Shown: positions 45,685 through 54,395, counted from the stretch's first letter. The stretch: 64,000 nt of DNA from JANRLF01 sp033762815 (GCA_033762815.1 JANRLF010000012.1:1-64000), one strand, 5' to 3'. Made by a program: numbers and translations. The notes: generated by a model from the sequence alone, not told the origin.

Positions 45685-46668
45685 ATGTTTTTCTCGCTGA
45701 TAGTGCCGCTATATAACCGGTCCGACGAGATACGGGAATTATTGGAGAGCCTTACTGAACAGACCTTTAAGGATTTTGAGGTGATTGTGGTGGAGGATGG
45801 TTCTAAAATTCCGGCCGAGGAAATAGTAATGGGTTTTGCGGATAGGCTGGATGTGAAATACTATTTTAAGCCCAATAGCGGCCAAGGTTTTGCCCGCAAT
45901 TATGGTTTTGAAAGGGCCAACGGCCAATACTTTGTCATTTTTGATTCGGACATCATTGTGCCACCCTATTATCTAGAAGCAGTATATAGGGATGTGACCA
46001 CCAAGCAACTGGACGCATTTGGTGGACCAGATGCAGCACATTCCAGCTTTACCGATACGCAAAAGGCCATCAGCTATGCCATGACCTCTTATTTTACCAC
46101 GGGGGGTATCAGGGGTAAAAAGAAGAATTTGGGGCCTTACCACCCACGAAGCTTCAATATGGGCCTATCTCGCAAGGTGTACGAAACGGTAGGCGGCTTT
46201 ATCATTCCCTATATGGGGGAAGATATTGAATTTAGTATCCGAATCATCAGGGCAGGTTTCAAGACGGCTTTGATTCCCGATGCCTATGTCTTCCATAAGC
46301 GGCGCACCGATTTAAAGCAGTTTTACAAACAACTGCATTTTTTTGGCAGGGCGCGCATCAATATCTACACTTTCTTTAAAGATGAATTGAAGCTGGTGCA
46401 CTTCTTTCCCGCGGCTTTTACCATATATCTAATCGTATTGGCTTTAAGCTTGTTGGTAGCACCTTTGGTATTTTTTGTGCTATATGCCTTTTTGTTGCTA
46501 TTCATAACCCTTATATTTATTGATGCATCATGGCAGTACCGCAGTGTAAAAATCGGATTGCTCTCGGTAGGGGCCAGCTTGGTGCAGCTCACGGCCTACG
46601 GCATAGGCTTTATGGGCGAATTTTATAAACGAATCATACTCAAACGCCCTAACGATGGACGGAAGTAG
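45685..46668 (+). CDS. Family 2 glycosyltransferase with C-terminal membrane helices
   Basis: 327 residues. GT-A motifs: FSLIVPLYNRSDEIREL, VVEDGSK, NSGQGFARNYGFERANGQYFVIFDSDI (DSD metal site), then GGFIIPYMGEDIEFSIRIIRAG with the acceptor-binding E-D pair. The C-terminal ~70 residues form three membrane segments (FTIYLIVLALSLLVAPLVFF and following). Four bases after the previous gene and overlapping the next by 14 bases, it belongs to the same operon. The exact linkage made is not deducible. Confidence 0.9.
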   Translation: MFFSLIVPLYNRSDEIRELLESLTEQTFKDFEVIVVEDGSKIPAEEIVMGFADRLDVKYYFKPNSGQGFARNYGFERANGQYFVIFDSDIIVPPYYLEAVYRDVTTKQLDAFGGPDAAHSSFTDTQKAISYAMTSYFTTGGIRGKKKNLGPYHPRSFNMGLSRKVYETVGGFIIPYMGEDIEFSIRIIRAGFKTALIPDAYVFHKRRTDLKQFYKQLHFFGRARINIYTFFKDELKLVHFFPAAFTIYLIVLALSLLVAPLVFFVLYAFLLLFITLIFIDASWQYRSVKIGLLSVGASLVQLTAYGIGFMGEFYKRIILKRPNDGRK

Positions 46669-47437
46669 TAGTAGCGGCAGCAGTAATAGCACGCCGCTCG
46701 TAAGCATTATCACCGTTGTGTACAACAACAAAAAGGGCTTGGAAACCACCCTTGAAAACATTCTCTTGCAAAGTTATCCTGCCATTGAACAGGTCATCAT
46801 TGATGGCGGTTCTACAGATGGCACCTTAGCCGTGATAGAAGAACATAAAGAGCATATTTCCTACTATGTTTCGGAAAAGGACAACGGCCTTTACGATGCC
46901 ATGAACAAAGGCATCAAAGCGGCCAAGGGAGATTATTTATGGTTCATCAACTCAGGTGACGAGATTGAGGCACCGGAGACTTTGGAGAACATTTACAATG
47001 AATTCGGGCTGGAACATGATATCTATTATGGCGAAACGCATTTGGTAGACGAGAAAGGGGCCATTTTAGGTACGCGCAGCCAGCTTACTACCCGCAAAAT
47101 GCCGGAAGTAATGGACTGGAAAAGCATGCGCATGGGCCAAGTGGTATCGCACCAGTCATTTATCGTTAGGCGGAGTATAGCACCCCTATATGATTTGCAG
47201 TACCGATGCAGCAGCGACGTTGATTGGGGCATCCGTTGCTTGAAAAAAGCAGAAACGGTGGTAAATACCCATCAGGTGCTTACCCGCTATTTATTAGGGG
47301 GGTATTCCAAAACACACCAGCAGCGTTGTTGGAAAGAGCGGTTCAACATTTTTAAAAAGCACTATGGCATTTTTAGTGCCGTCTTTTACCATATTTACTT
47401 TGTATTCAGGGCGGCAATGTTTCGTTTTAAAGGCTGA
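46655..47437 (+). CDS. Family 2 glycosyltransferase, WcaA-like
   Basis: 260 residues. A Ser-rich N-terminus (MDGSSSSGSSNS) precedes VSIITVVYNNKKGLETTLENI, IDGGSTDGTLAVI and SEKDNGLYDAMNKGIKAAKG, followed by DYLWFINSGDEIEAPE with the metal-binding pair. The C-terminal helix YHIYFVFRAAMFRFKG may hug the membrane. Proteins of this branch add sugars in capsule or O-antigen synthesis. The start ATG lies 14 bases inside the previous gene, and the stop overlaps the ATG of the next gene by one base. Confidence 0.9.
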   Translation: MDGSSSSGSSNSTPLVSIITVVYNNKKGLETTLENILLQSYPAIEQVIIDGGSTDGTLAVIEEHKEHISYYVSEKDNGLYDAMNKGIKAAKGDYLWFINSGDEIEAPETLENIYNEFGLEHDIYYGETHLVDEKGAILGTRSQLTTRKMPEVMDWKSMRMGQVVSHQSFIVRRSIAPLYDLQYRCSSDVDWGIRCLKKAETVVNTHQVLTRYLLGGYSKTHQQRCWKERFNIFKKHYGIFSAVFYHIYFVFRAAMFRFKG

Positions 47438-48030
47438 TGGACAACAGGCAACAAGACATACGGCAAATCATTGCCAGTTCTATTAACGTAAAGCAGCAAT
47501 TGTTGGAAAGTCCCGCTATTGCCCCGCTTATTGAGCAATCTGTCGAAGTGTTGACAAAGGCTTTTAAAGAAGGAAAAAAGGTGCTTTTCTGCGGTAATGG
47601 TGGTAGTGCTGCCGATGCCCAGCATTTGGCGGCAGAGCTTTCCGCACGGTTTTATTTGGACCGCAAACCGCTCCATGCAGAAGCCCTGCACGTAAACACT
47701 TCTTACCTTACCGCCACCGCCAATGATTATTCTTTCGATGCCGTTTATTCCCGATTGGTGGAGGCGAAAGGGGAAGCGGGCGACGTGTTAATAGGCCTCT
47801 CCACCTCGGGCAATTCCCCGAATATGGTAAAGGCCATGGAAAAGGGGAAAAAACTCGGCTTAATCACCATTGGCATTATTGGCGAAAAGCCTTCTGAAAT
47901 GGATGCTTTTTGCCAGTTATTGATTAAGGTGCCTTCACAAGATACGCCTCGCATACAGGAAGCCCAGCTACTAATTGGCCACATTATCTGCCAACTGGTG
48001 GAAAGGGAGTTGTTTGGAAACCCTAGCTGA
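47437..48030 (+). CDS. gmhA: Sedoheptulose-7-phosphate isomerase, GmhA type (SIS domain)
   Basis: 197 residues, one SIS domain. Motifs: FCGNGGSAADAQHLAAELSAR (phosphate loop with the metal-binding His and Glu), GLSTSGNSPNMVKAME, IGIIGEKPS and QDTPRIQEAQLLIGHIICQLVE with the catalytic Gln/His. It converts sedoheptulose 7-phosphate to D-glycero-D-manno-heptose 7-phosphate, the first step to ADP-heptose for LPS-like glycans. As the last gene of the glycosyltransferase run, it hints that heptose is a building block of the glycan. DiaA-type homologues look similar, but the context favours GmhA. Confidence 0.9.
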   Translation: MDNRQQDIRQIIASSINVKQQLLESPAIAPLIEQSVEVLTKAFKEGKKVLFCGNGGSAADAQHLAAELSARFYLDRKPLHAEALHVNTSYLTATANDYSFDAVYSRLVEAKGEAGDVLIGLSTSGNSPNMVKAMEKGKKLGLITIGIIGEKPSEMDAFCQLLIKVPSQDTPRIQEAQLLIGHIICQLVERELFGNPS

Positions 48031-48040
48031 TACAGGGTTA

Positions 48041-48871
48041 TTATAAGCCTACCTCGGCCAATACAGGTAGATGGTCTGAAGGATAGGAGGTGCCATTGTT
48101 ATCGGTATAAATGGTATGGCTCATTACCTTCCACTGCGGGCTTACGAAAACATAGTCAATCTTTTTCCCGTCCTTCTTGCTTACGTTGAATCCATAGCTG
48201 GTATTCACTTCTCCTTGGGTGCTTACCAAGTAAAAAGCATCCCTCAGGTTCACCCCATTCTCTTTCATCATCAAGATTTTATACCCCTCCGTTTCATTGG
48301 TCATGTTGAAATCGCCCACAAAAAGCACAGGGCTACCAGCAGCTATTTCCTTGATTTTCTCAATGGCTAACTTGGCACTCTCAACCCTGGCTACTTTTCC
48401 CTTATGGTCGAAATGGGTATTGAACACGTAAAATTCTGTGCCGCTTGATTTGTCCTTCATCCTTGCCCAGGTGCAAATACGGGGCAAGTCGGCATCCCAG
48501 CCTTTGCTGCCTTTCTTGTCGGGCTTTTCAGAAAGCCAGATAGTGCCCCATTTCACTACGCTGTACTTCGATTTTAGGTACCAAATGGGCGAAAATTCGC
48601 CTTTCTTCTTGCCATTGTCCCTGCCAACGCCCACATAATCATATGCTGGCAGCAAGGCTTTCAAATCTTGTATTTGCACATTCAATACTTCTTGTAGTCC
48701 GGCAATATCAGCCCGCTTAATGATTTCCGCCACTTTCTCCTTGCGGTTGTCCCATTGGTTGATGCCATCCGTTACGTTCTTGTAGCGGATATTGTATGAC
48801 ATTACTTTGAACTGTTGGGCAGAGGCGACAACACCTATGGAGATAAGGATTGCAAAAAAGAAAAAGCGCAT
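48041..48871 (-). CDS. Exported endonuclease/exonuclease/phosphatase-family protein
   Basis: 276 residues from the ATG at 48871; an in-frame start ten codons before lacks a proper signal peptide. A signal peptide (FFFFAILISIGVVASAQQ) leads into the fold: VMSYNIRYKN, IAGLQEV (metal-binding Glu), NTHFDHKGKVAR, LFVGDFNMTNE and YPSDHLPVLAEVGL with the Ser-Asp-His triad. Family members are nucleases, sphingomyelinase-like or inositol phosphatases. Being exported, it may attack extracellular phosphodiesters. It faces the gmhA gene tail to tail. Confidence 0.88.
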   Translation of the reverse strand: MRFFFFAILISIGVVASAQQFKVMSYNIRYKNVTDGINQWDNRKEKVAEIIKRADIAGLQEVLNVQIQDLKALLPAYDYVGVGRDNGKKKGEFSPIWYLKSKYSVVKWGTIWLSEKPDKKGSKGWDADLPRICTWARMKDKSSGTEFYVFNTHFDHKGKVARVESAKLAIEKIKEIAAGSPVLFVGDFNMTNETEGYKILMMKENGVNLRDAFYLVSTQGEVNTSYGFNVSKKDGKKIDYVFVSPQWKVMSHTIYTDNNGTSYPSDHLPVLAEVGL

Positions 48872-48904
48872 GTTTGGTGGTTTTGCTATAAAAATAGGCA
48901 AAAC

Positions 48905-49429
48905 CTATTCTTCACCATAAAACAATTTTCCCTGTACCACTTTGGCAGGCGAGGTAAACGGATGTTCTTTGGGCTGGTGCATATCCATAATATGCAACAC
49001 TTGCCAACCTTGGGTTTTAAGGTAATCTGAAATCATTGACCGATGGCATCTCCACCAAGTGGCTTCTGAACACATGTAGGCGACTGGCTGGCTTTCCGCT
49101 AAGGTTTGTAAATCATGGACACCCTCTTTGAAAGCCTCCGTTTCCATATAGTCCGCATATCCCCTAAAAGCCTCATGGCGCCATGCGGTGTTATGGCTAT
49201 TGGGCTGCACCTTGCGCCTACCGCCCAAACCGATCAAATGCTGGTAAGCTATCCCTTCTTTTGGCAAGTTTTCCGCCATATTCAATTTGTTGAAATGGGG
49301 ATACCGCTTTGAAGAAGGGAAGCTCCTTACGTCTGCCAATACTTGTATATGGTGGGTTTTGAGCAAGGTCACAAACTCTTCCCAGGGTCGGGTGGAGTGA
49401 CCGATCGTGTAAATGGTTTTCTGGCTCAA
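48905..49429 (-). CDS. DUF488 domain protein
   Basis: 174 residues. TTG at 49429 is the start (no ATG fits); it overlaps the frame-corrected stop of the thioredoxin gene, so the two are likely coupled. Signature stretches: IYTIGHSTRPWEEFVTLLK, VLADVRSFPSSKRYPHFNK, LIGLGGRRK, FRGYADYMETEAFKEGV and YMCSEATWWRCHRSMIS with its conserved cysteines. DUF488 proteins are small, soluble and of unknown function, often beside redox or stress genes. Confidence 0.88.
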   Translation of the reverse strand: MSQKTIYTIGHSTRPWEEFVTLLKTHHIQVLADVRSFPSSKRYPHFNKLNMAENLPKEGIAYQHLIGLGGRRKVQPNSHNTAWRHEAFRGYADYMETEAFKEGVHDLQTLAESQPVAYMCSEATWWRCHRSMISDYLKTQGWQVLHIMDMHQPKEHPFTSPAKVVQGKLFYGEE

Positions 49430-49729
49430 TTGCTATGTTGGGCTATCACTTGTTTCAAATCGTTGGCTTGTACTACCCCCGATACCCGCCAAACGGGTTG
49501 TCCATTTTTTGAAAAGGATAAGCGTCGGCACCCCGCGTACGTTAAAGTTACCGGCTAATTGGGGGTTCTTGTCCACGTCAATTTTGATGATGCGCGCTTG
49601 CTCGCCCACTTCATTGGCAACTTGCTGCAATATGGGTGTCATCATTTTACAGGGCCCGCACCAAGTGGCAAAAAAATCGACTAAGGTAGGGGTATCCGAA
49701 GCGACCAAGTCCTCAAAATTTGCTTTCAT
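49426..49729 (-). pseudogene. trxA: Thioredoxin gene with one-base frameshift
   Basis: From ATG 49729 the frame encodes MKANFEDLVAS, LVDFFATWCGPCK (active site Cys24-Cys27), ILQQVANEVGE, IKIDVDKNPQLA and VRGVPTLILFK. It then leaves the thioredoxin pattern (KWTTRLAGIGG) and stops at 49433. Removing one A from the A6 run on the minus strand (complement 49505-49510) restores the standard end NGQPVWRVSGVVQANDLKQ and places the stop at 49426-49428, overlapping the TTG start of the DUF488 gene by the coupling order TTGA. The protein would then be 100 residues, normal for thioredoxin. Either a sequencing or assembly slip, or a true mutation. Confidence 0.85.
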
Positions 49730-49819
49730 ATCCAAGGTTTATGCTTACAACATTGGCTCTGGAAAATTCATTCCATTGAGTTTGATATGAAGGGAAACAA
49801 GCCACAAACAATATTAGTA

Positions 49820-50104
49820 TCAGGCAAGTCTACCCGCCCAAATAAAACGACTGATAATAAAGTTGTCCTTTTCGATTCTGTATGCTACCACCCAATCACC
49901 ATACGGAAAACATAAGTACTTGTATTTTGCTAATAGTGCATGTTGACACGGGGCATGTTGCACTCCTGATTTAGCTAATGTCTGGAATTCTGTAATTGTT
50001 TTATCAAGCCACCTCTCACCGGCACCTGTTGTGTTCTGGGATTCTACCCAAATAGCAACGGATAACAATGCATTATAAGCACTTTTTTTAATAACCAGTT
50101 GCAT
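49820..50104 (-). CDS. RelE/ParE-type toxin
   Basis: 94 residues, basic. The fold signature is visible: IKKSAYNALLSVAIWVESQNTTGAGERWLDKTITEFQTLAKSG, then YKYLCFPYGDWVVAYRIEKDNFIISRFIWAGR. ParE/RelE toxins either hit gyrase or cleave mRNA; which one cannot be told by eye. It overlaps the antitoxin gene by 17 bases, the usual linkage for type II systems. Confidence 0.8.
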   Translation of the reverse strand: MQLVIKKSAYNALLSVAIWVESQNTTGAGERWLDKTITEFQTLAKSGVQHAPCQHALLAKYKYLCFPYGDWVVAYRIEKDNFIISRFIWAGRLA

Positions 50105-50384
50105 TCTTCCGTTGATAGGCTGCCAATTTCTCTTTCAGCATACTCAAGGCTTTCTCTGCTTCTATTTCCTCTCCTTCAGGTGCATCGAGCCAAGCTTTCA
50201 TTTCATCATATGTCACCGAGCCATTTGGTATGGCCATGATTTCGTCCAGGCTCTTTGCTGAAAAGGTATTTCTGTCAGTATACTTTAATAGTAATTGAAG
50301 GTAAAGGGCCAACAAATCAGCATCCTCAACAGCATCGATCAACTCATGAAGTTGTTTTTTTGTATGCAATATAGTAGTGGACAT
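50088..50384 (-). CDS. Antitoxin partner of the ParE-type toxin
   Basis: 98 residues from the ATG at 50384. An in-frame start at 50492 is less likely because a promoter lies between. The protein is acidic and helical: KKQLHELIDAVEDADLLALYLQLLLKYT, then VTYDEMKAWLDAPEGEEIEAEKALSMLKEKLAAYQRK, the C-terminal part probably wrapping the toxin. The exact antitoxin family is not recognised. It precedes the toxin gene by overlap, the normal order. Confidence 0.75.
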   Translation of the reverse strand: MSTTILHTKKQLHELIDAVEDADLLALYLQLLLKYTDRNTFSAKSLDEIMAIPNGSVTYDEMKAWLDAPEGEEIEAEKALSMLKEKLAAYQRKNATGY

Positions 50385-50388
50385 TGGA

Positions 50389-50420
50389 TAAAGATAAAGG
50401 TCTAATTTGATTAAACCCAA
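50389..50420 (-). promoter_or_regulatory. Promoter of the toxin-antitoxin pair
   Basis: On the minus strand TTG (50418-50420), 21 bases, TATCTTTA (50389-50396), one mismatch from TAnnTTTG. The antitoxin ATG begins four bases after the -7 element. Confidence 0.5.
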
Positions 50421-50500
50421 AAATGTAAGACAACATTCCAACAAGAATATTGTAAGGCGATTACTAAACAAATTCCTATTTTGTCCGTTCAAACTTGCTC

Positions 50501-51406
50501 ATGCGCCTTATCAGCATTATCGGTTTAGCAATGTGCTGCCATATCATCATGGCGCAAACTCCTGGCATAAAGCATGTATTGGTGATTGGGGTGGACGGCA
50601 TGAGCCCAGATGGCATTATGAAAGCCCCTACACCTGTAATGGATAGTCTGATGGCAAAAGGAGCCTTCACCTTTAAGGACAAGGCTGTACTGCGCACCAA
50701 TAGCAGCCCCAACTGGGCATCGATGATTATGGGTGCCGACCATAACAAGCATAAAGTGCATACCAACAACTGGGAGCTAAGCAAAATCAGAAAGAAATCA
50801 TTGTGTGGCGGCAAAAAAGGCGAATTGTGGCCTACCATATTCCGCATTGTAAGGGAAGCTAAGCCCCAGGCAAATATAGCCGTCTTCCATGACTGGGATG
50901 GCTTCGGAAGGCTGGTGGAGAACAACGTCTGCACAGTAAAGAAAGACTGCAATGCGGAAGATAGCGCTACCTTGGAGGCGGCTGCCTATATTAAGCAGCA
51001 TCAACCTTTACTGACTTTCCTACACCTTGACCATGTAGACCATGCCGGGCATGCTGATGGGCATGGTAGCCCATCGTACTACCAAGCGGTAGCAAAAGCC
51101 GATAGCCTTATTGGTGTTTTGTTGAACAGCTTGCAAAAAGCGGGCATCGACAAGGAAACGCTAGTAATCATTACTGCCGACCATGGCGGCAAAGGCCACG
51201 GCCATGGTGGAAGGAGCGATGCAGAACGACTGGTGCCTTGGATAATTTATGGGCCTGGAGTTACTAAGGGCAAAACGATAACCACCGAAGTGAATACCTA
51301 CGATACTGCCGCAACTATTGCTTGGGTATTGGGCATCCAGCCGCCTGAGTGTTGGACAGCCCAACCTGTTACCGATGCCTTCGAAACTACAACCGTTAAA
51401 AAATAA
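50501..51406 (+). CDS. Exported alkaline-phosphatase-superfamily phosphodiesterase
   Basis: 301 residues from the ATG at 50501, with a signal peptide MRLISIIGLAMCCHIIMAQ. Metal-binding motifs: VLVIGVDGMSPDG (Asp), NSSPNWASMI (Ser/Asn nucleophile region, nucleophile not certain), DHVDHAGHADGHG (Asp-His), TADHGGKGHGHGG (Asp-His). This is the nucleotide pyrophosphatase/phosphodiesterase pattern. It should act outside the inner membrane on nucleotides or lipid phosphodiesters. The next gene starts three bases after its stop, so they form an operon. Confidence 0.85.
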   Translation: MRLISIIGLAMCCHIIMAQTPGIKHVLVIGVDGMSPDGIMKAPTPVMDSLMAKGAFTFKDKAVLRTNSSPNWASMIMGADHNKHKVHTNNWELSKIRKKSLCGGKKGELWPTIFRIVREAKPQANIAVFHDWDGFGRLVENNVCTVKKDCNAEDSATLEAAAYIKQHQPLLTFLHLDHVDHAGHADGHGSPSYYQAVAKADSLIGVLLNSLQKAGIDKETLVIITADHGGKGHGHGGRSDAERLVPWIIYGPGVTKGKTITTEVNTYDTAATIAWVLGIQPPECWTAQPVTDAFETTTVKK

Positions 51407-51409
51407 CCC

Positions 51410-52258
51410 ATGAAGCACCTGCTTATTGTTTTACTATGCGCTTTCGCCCTGGTAGCTAAAAGCCAAAACCAGTTTAGTTGCTGCAACACCACTGCCACGC
51501 AGCAGTTTGCCTTTATGGCCGCTGACCCTGACTTTAAAGCCCTGCACGATGCACCAGGAGATTACCGCTACAATGAGGACCTGGGTAAAATGATTACCTA
51601 CAAAACCCCTGATGGCAAAACCGCCAATGCCTTTGAAATATTGACCCCCTATAAAACCGACCATTACCTGTTCATTTTCCATGAGTGGTGGGGCCTGAAT
51701 GATTATATCAAAAAAGAAGCGGCGCGCTATTTCAAGGAACTGAAAAGTGTGAACGTAATAGCCATTGACTTATATGATGGTCAACTGGCTACTACCCAGG
51801 AAGAGGCGGCTAAGCTCATGCAAGGAGTAAAGGATGATAGGGCGCGCGCCATTATTGATGGTGCCATTAAGTATGTGGGCAAGCAGGCCAATATTGGTAC
51901 TTTGGGCTGGTGCTTCGGCGGGGGGTGGTCCATGCAGGCTACTTTGATGGCAGGAAAGCAAGCTGCAGGCTGTGTTATTTTTTATGGCATGCCCGAAACC
52001 AATCTTGATAAGCTCATTACCTTGAAAACCGAGGTGTTGGGCATTTTTGCCACCCAAGACCAGCATATCAGCCCTGCGGTGGTAGAGGAATTCAAAGAAC
52101 TGATGGATGTAGCCGATAAAAAACTGACCTTGTATAACTACGATGCGGTGCATGCCTTTGCCAACCCCAGCAACCCCAAGCATGATGCTGTAGCAGCTGC
52201 CGATGCATTTGCCAAAGCCAAAAAGTTTCTGGATAAGCAGTTCTACAAGAAAGAATAA
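51410..52258 (+). CDS. Exported dienelactone hydrolase-family protein
   Basis: 282 residues with a signal peptide (LLIVLLCAFALVAKSQ). The alpha/beta hydrolase core shows HEWWGLNDYIKKEAARYF (oxyanion region), GTLGWCFGGGWSMQATL with the nucleophile Cys in GxCxGG, ATQDQHISP with the Asp and DAVHAFANPS with the His. The extra N-terminal segment (FSCCNTTATQQFAFMAAD) is cysteine-bearing. Family members cut lactones or esters. It is likely coupled to the phosphodiesterase gene in front. Confidence 0.87.
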   Translation: MKHLLIVLLCAFALVAKSQNQFSCCNTTATQQFAFMAADPDFKALHDAPGDYRYNEDLGKMITYKTPDGKTANAFEILTPYKTDHYLFIFHEWWGLNDYIKKEAARYFKELKSVNVIAIDLYDGQLATTQEEAAKLMQGVKDDRARAIIDGAIKYVGKQANIGTLGWCFGGGWSMQATLMAGKQAAGCVIFYGMPETNLDKLITLKTEVLGIFATQDQHISPAVVEEFKELMDVADKKLTLYNYDAVHAFANPSNPKHDAVAAADAFAKAKKFLDKQFYKKE

Positions 52259-54031
52259 TTAGGACAAGGAATAGATTTCGCTTACAATATCCTTGTACTT
52301 CTCAAGCACTACCTTGCGCTTTACTTTCAAGGTGGGGGTCATTTCGCCACCATCGATGGTCCACTCGGTAGGAAGTATTTTGAACCGTTTCACCTGCTCC
52401 ACATGGCCAAATTCTTTGTTGAATTTATCTATCTCCGAACGGTAAAGCTCTTGTACCTTACTGTCATTTAACAATGATTCCAATGGGCGGTCAATGTTCA
52501 CGTCATGCCTTTTGCTCCACTCCTTCAAGTTTTGTACCGTAGGGATAATTAGTGCCGAAACGAATTTCTCATTTTCGCCGATTACCATTATCTGCTCAAT
52601 AAAAGGGCTTTCCTTCATTTTGTTCTCTATCACCTGTGGGGCTACATACTTGCCTCCACTGGTTTTGAACAATTCCTTTACCCTATCTGTAATTTTAAGG
52701 TATTTTCCGTCCAAAAATTCGCCCACGTCTCCGGTGTGCAGCCAACCATCGGCATCTATGGTCTTGGCCGTCAAGTCAGGGCGCTTATAGTAACCCAACA
52801 TGATATTGGGGCCTTTAGCTAAAATTTCGCCGTTCGCAGGGTCAATTTTTACTTCCACCCCAGGTATCACCTGTCCTACTGTGCCTAAGCAGTACTCCCC
52901 GTCTTCAAAACGATCAACCGTTAACACGGGTGAGGTTTCCGTCTGCCCATATCCTTGTCTTACCGCTATACCTGCCGCACTGAACACTTTGGCCAAGCGG
53001 GTTTGCAAGGCTGCAGCACCGGTAACAATGCCTATCAGGTTTCCGCCCAATGCTTCCTGCCATTTGCTGAATATGAGTTTTCGGGCGATGGCCAACTGCA
53101 TGTTGTACCAAGCGCCGTTATTGCCCTTATCGTCAAAATTCAGACCCAAATCCAAAGCCCAGAAGAATAATTTGCGTTTGACACCGGTAAGCTCCAAGCC
53201 CTTGTTATAAATGGAATCATACACTTTTTCCAACAGCCTAGGCACACTGGTAAAGAAATGGGGCTTCACCTCCTTCAGGTTGGCGGCAATGGTTTCCATG
53301 CTCTCCGCATAGTAAATGGAAGCACCCATGGCAAAATAAGTGTACGTCACCATGCGCTCGAAAATGTGGCAAAGGGGCAAGAACGACAAAGCCTTATGCT
53401 CATTGTTCAAGGGCAATATGGTGGTGGTAGCCTTAATGTTGCTTACAATATTATGGTGCGATAGCATCACTCCTTTGGGTGTGCCTGTAGTGCCCGAGGT
53501 GTATATAATGGTGGCGAGGTCATCTGCCTTAACCTTGTTACGGAATTGTTCCAGCTCATGGCTGTTGTCTTTGGTATCCAAAGCCAATAGTTCCGACCAA
53601 TTTTTGGCCCCTTCTACGATATCAAAGGTGTAAATCTCCTGAAGGGTGAGCACCACGTTCTTCAGGTTCTTCACCTTATTGTACAAGTTGCCATCCGATA
53701 CGAAAGCCAGTTTTACTTCCGCATCATTGAAGATGAAATTATATTCCGCCTCACTGATGGTAGGATAAATGGGGACAACTACTGCACCGATATTCAGCGC
53801 CCCCAAATCGATGAAATTCCACTCAGGGCGGTTGTTGGCAATCAAGGCAATTTTATCATCAGGCCGTATGCCTGCTTTCAACAAGGCCCTGCTAACTTGG
53901 TCAATACGTTCGATTACTTCTTGGGTGCTATATTTTCTCCAGTTGCCCTTTTCTTTTGCTACCAAGCAATCATCTTGCGGATAGGTTTTCAATTGGTAGG
54001 GCAATAGGTCAATCAAACGGGTATAACTCAT
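52259..54031 (-). CDS. Long-chain fatty-acid--CoA ligase (AMP-forming)
   Basis: 590 residues. The AMP-binding domain shows the phosphate loop IIYTSGTTGTPKGVMLSHHN, the adenine motif RQGYGQTETSPV (A5) and DGWLHTGDVGEFLDGKYLKITDR (A7/A8), and a C-terminal lysine region MTPTLKVKRKVVLEKY. The size and the N-terminal EKGNWRKYSTQEV with NNRPEWNFIDLGAL are typical of the FadD15-like long-chain acyl-CoA synthetase branch. It activates fatty acids at the inner membrane for oxidation or lipid synthesis. An exact TATCTTTG -7 element lies at 54061-54068. Confidence 0.93.
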   Translation of the reverse strand: MSYTRLIDLLPYQLKTYPQDDCLVAKEKGNWRKYSTQEVIERIDQVSRALLKAGIRPDDKIALIANNRPEWNFIDLGALNIGAVVVPIYPTISEAEYNFIFNDAEVKLAFVSDGNLYNKVKNLKNVVLTLQEIYTFDIVEGAKNWSELLALDTKDNSHELEQFRNKVKADDLATIIYTSGTTGTPKGVMLSHHNIVSNIKATTTILPLNNEHKALSFLPLCHIFERMVTYTYFAMGASIYYAESMETIAANLKEVKPHFFTSVPRLLEKVYDSIYNKGLELTGVKRKLFFWALDLGLNFDDKGNNGAWYNMQLAIARKLIFSKWQEALGGNLIGIVTGAAALQTRLAKVFSAAGIAVRQGYGQTETSPVLTVDRFEDGEYCLGTVGQVIPGVEVKIDPANGEILAKGPNIMLGYYKRPDLTAKTIDADGWLHTGDVGEFLDGKYLKITDRVKELFKTSGGKYVAPQVIENKMKESPFIEQIMVIGENEKFVSALIIPTVQNLKEWSKRHDVNIDRPLESLLNDSKVQELYRSEIDKFNKEFGHVEQVKRFKILPTEWTIDGGEMTPTLKVKRKVVLEKYKDIVSEIYSLS

Positions 54032-54060
54032 TGTAAATAGGGGTTTTGATATGTAGGGCT

Positions 54061-54068
54061 CAAAGATA
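54061..54068 (-). promoter_or_regulatory. -7 element of the acyl-CoA ligase gene
   Basis: TATCTTTG on the minus strand, an exact TAnnTTTG, 29 bases before the ATG. No well-spaced TTG upstream. Confidence 0.4.
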
Positions 54069-54190
54069 ATCTAACAGAGGTCAAAAAAAGAAAATTGGTT
54101 GCAAATTCCATCTTGCAGCTCAGTCAACCATCATTTCCAATTGACTGGTTGCATTGTTCAAGGGCTGAATTGTTTTATTGTTAATGGCTG

Positions 54191-54395
54191 AATGGCTAAA
54201 TTGGGCAAGCCGTCCCCGCTTCTTGTGGGGTGAGCCCCGATTTACATCGGGGTAAATGCTATCGAACCGGAGCGTAGGCCATCGCTGTGGTTCGACTCCG
54301 CTCACCACGACCATGACCGCCCCTAATAGGATTCAACACCGCTCATAACAACCGAAAGCCAATACTTTTGTCGTCCAAAACGCATTGATTGACAG
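54191..54395 (-). repeat. Dispersed palindromic repeat, copy B (inverted relative to copy A)
   Basis: Matches 497-729 on the other strand. Outer GGTGAG (54229-54234) and CTCACC (54301-54306) enclose a hairpin CCCCGAT/ATCGGGG (54235-54252) and the 32-bp near-palindrome (54263-54294). Seen in the orientation of copy A, the CCCCGAT hairpin lies on the other side of the palindrome, so one arm has moved. Confidence 0.85.
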
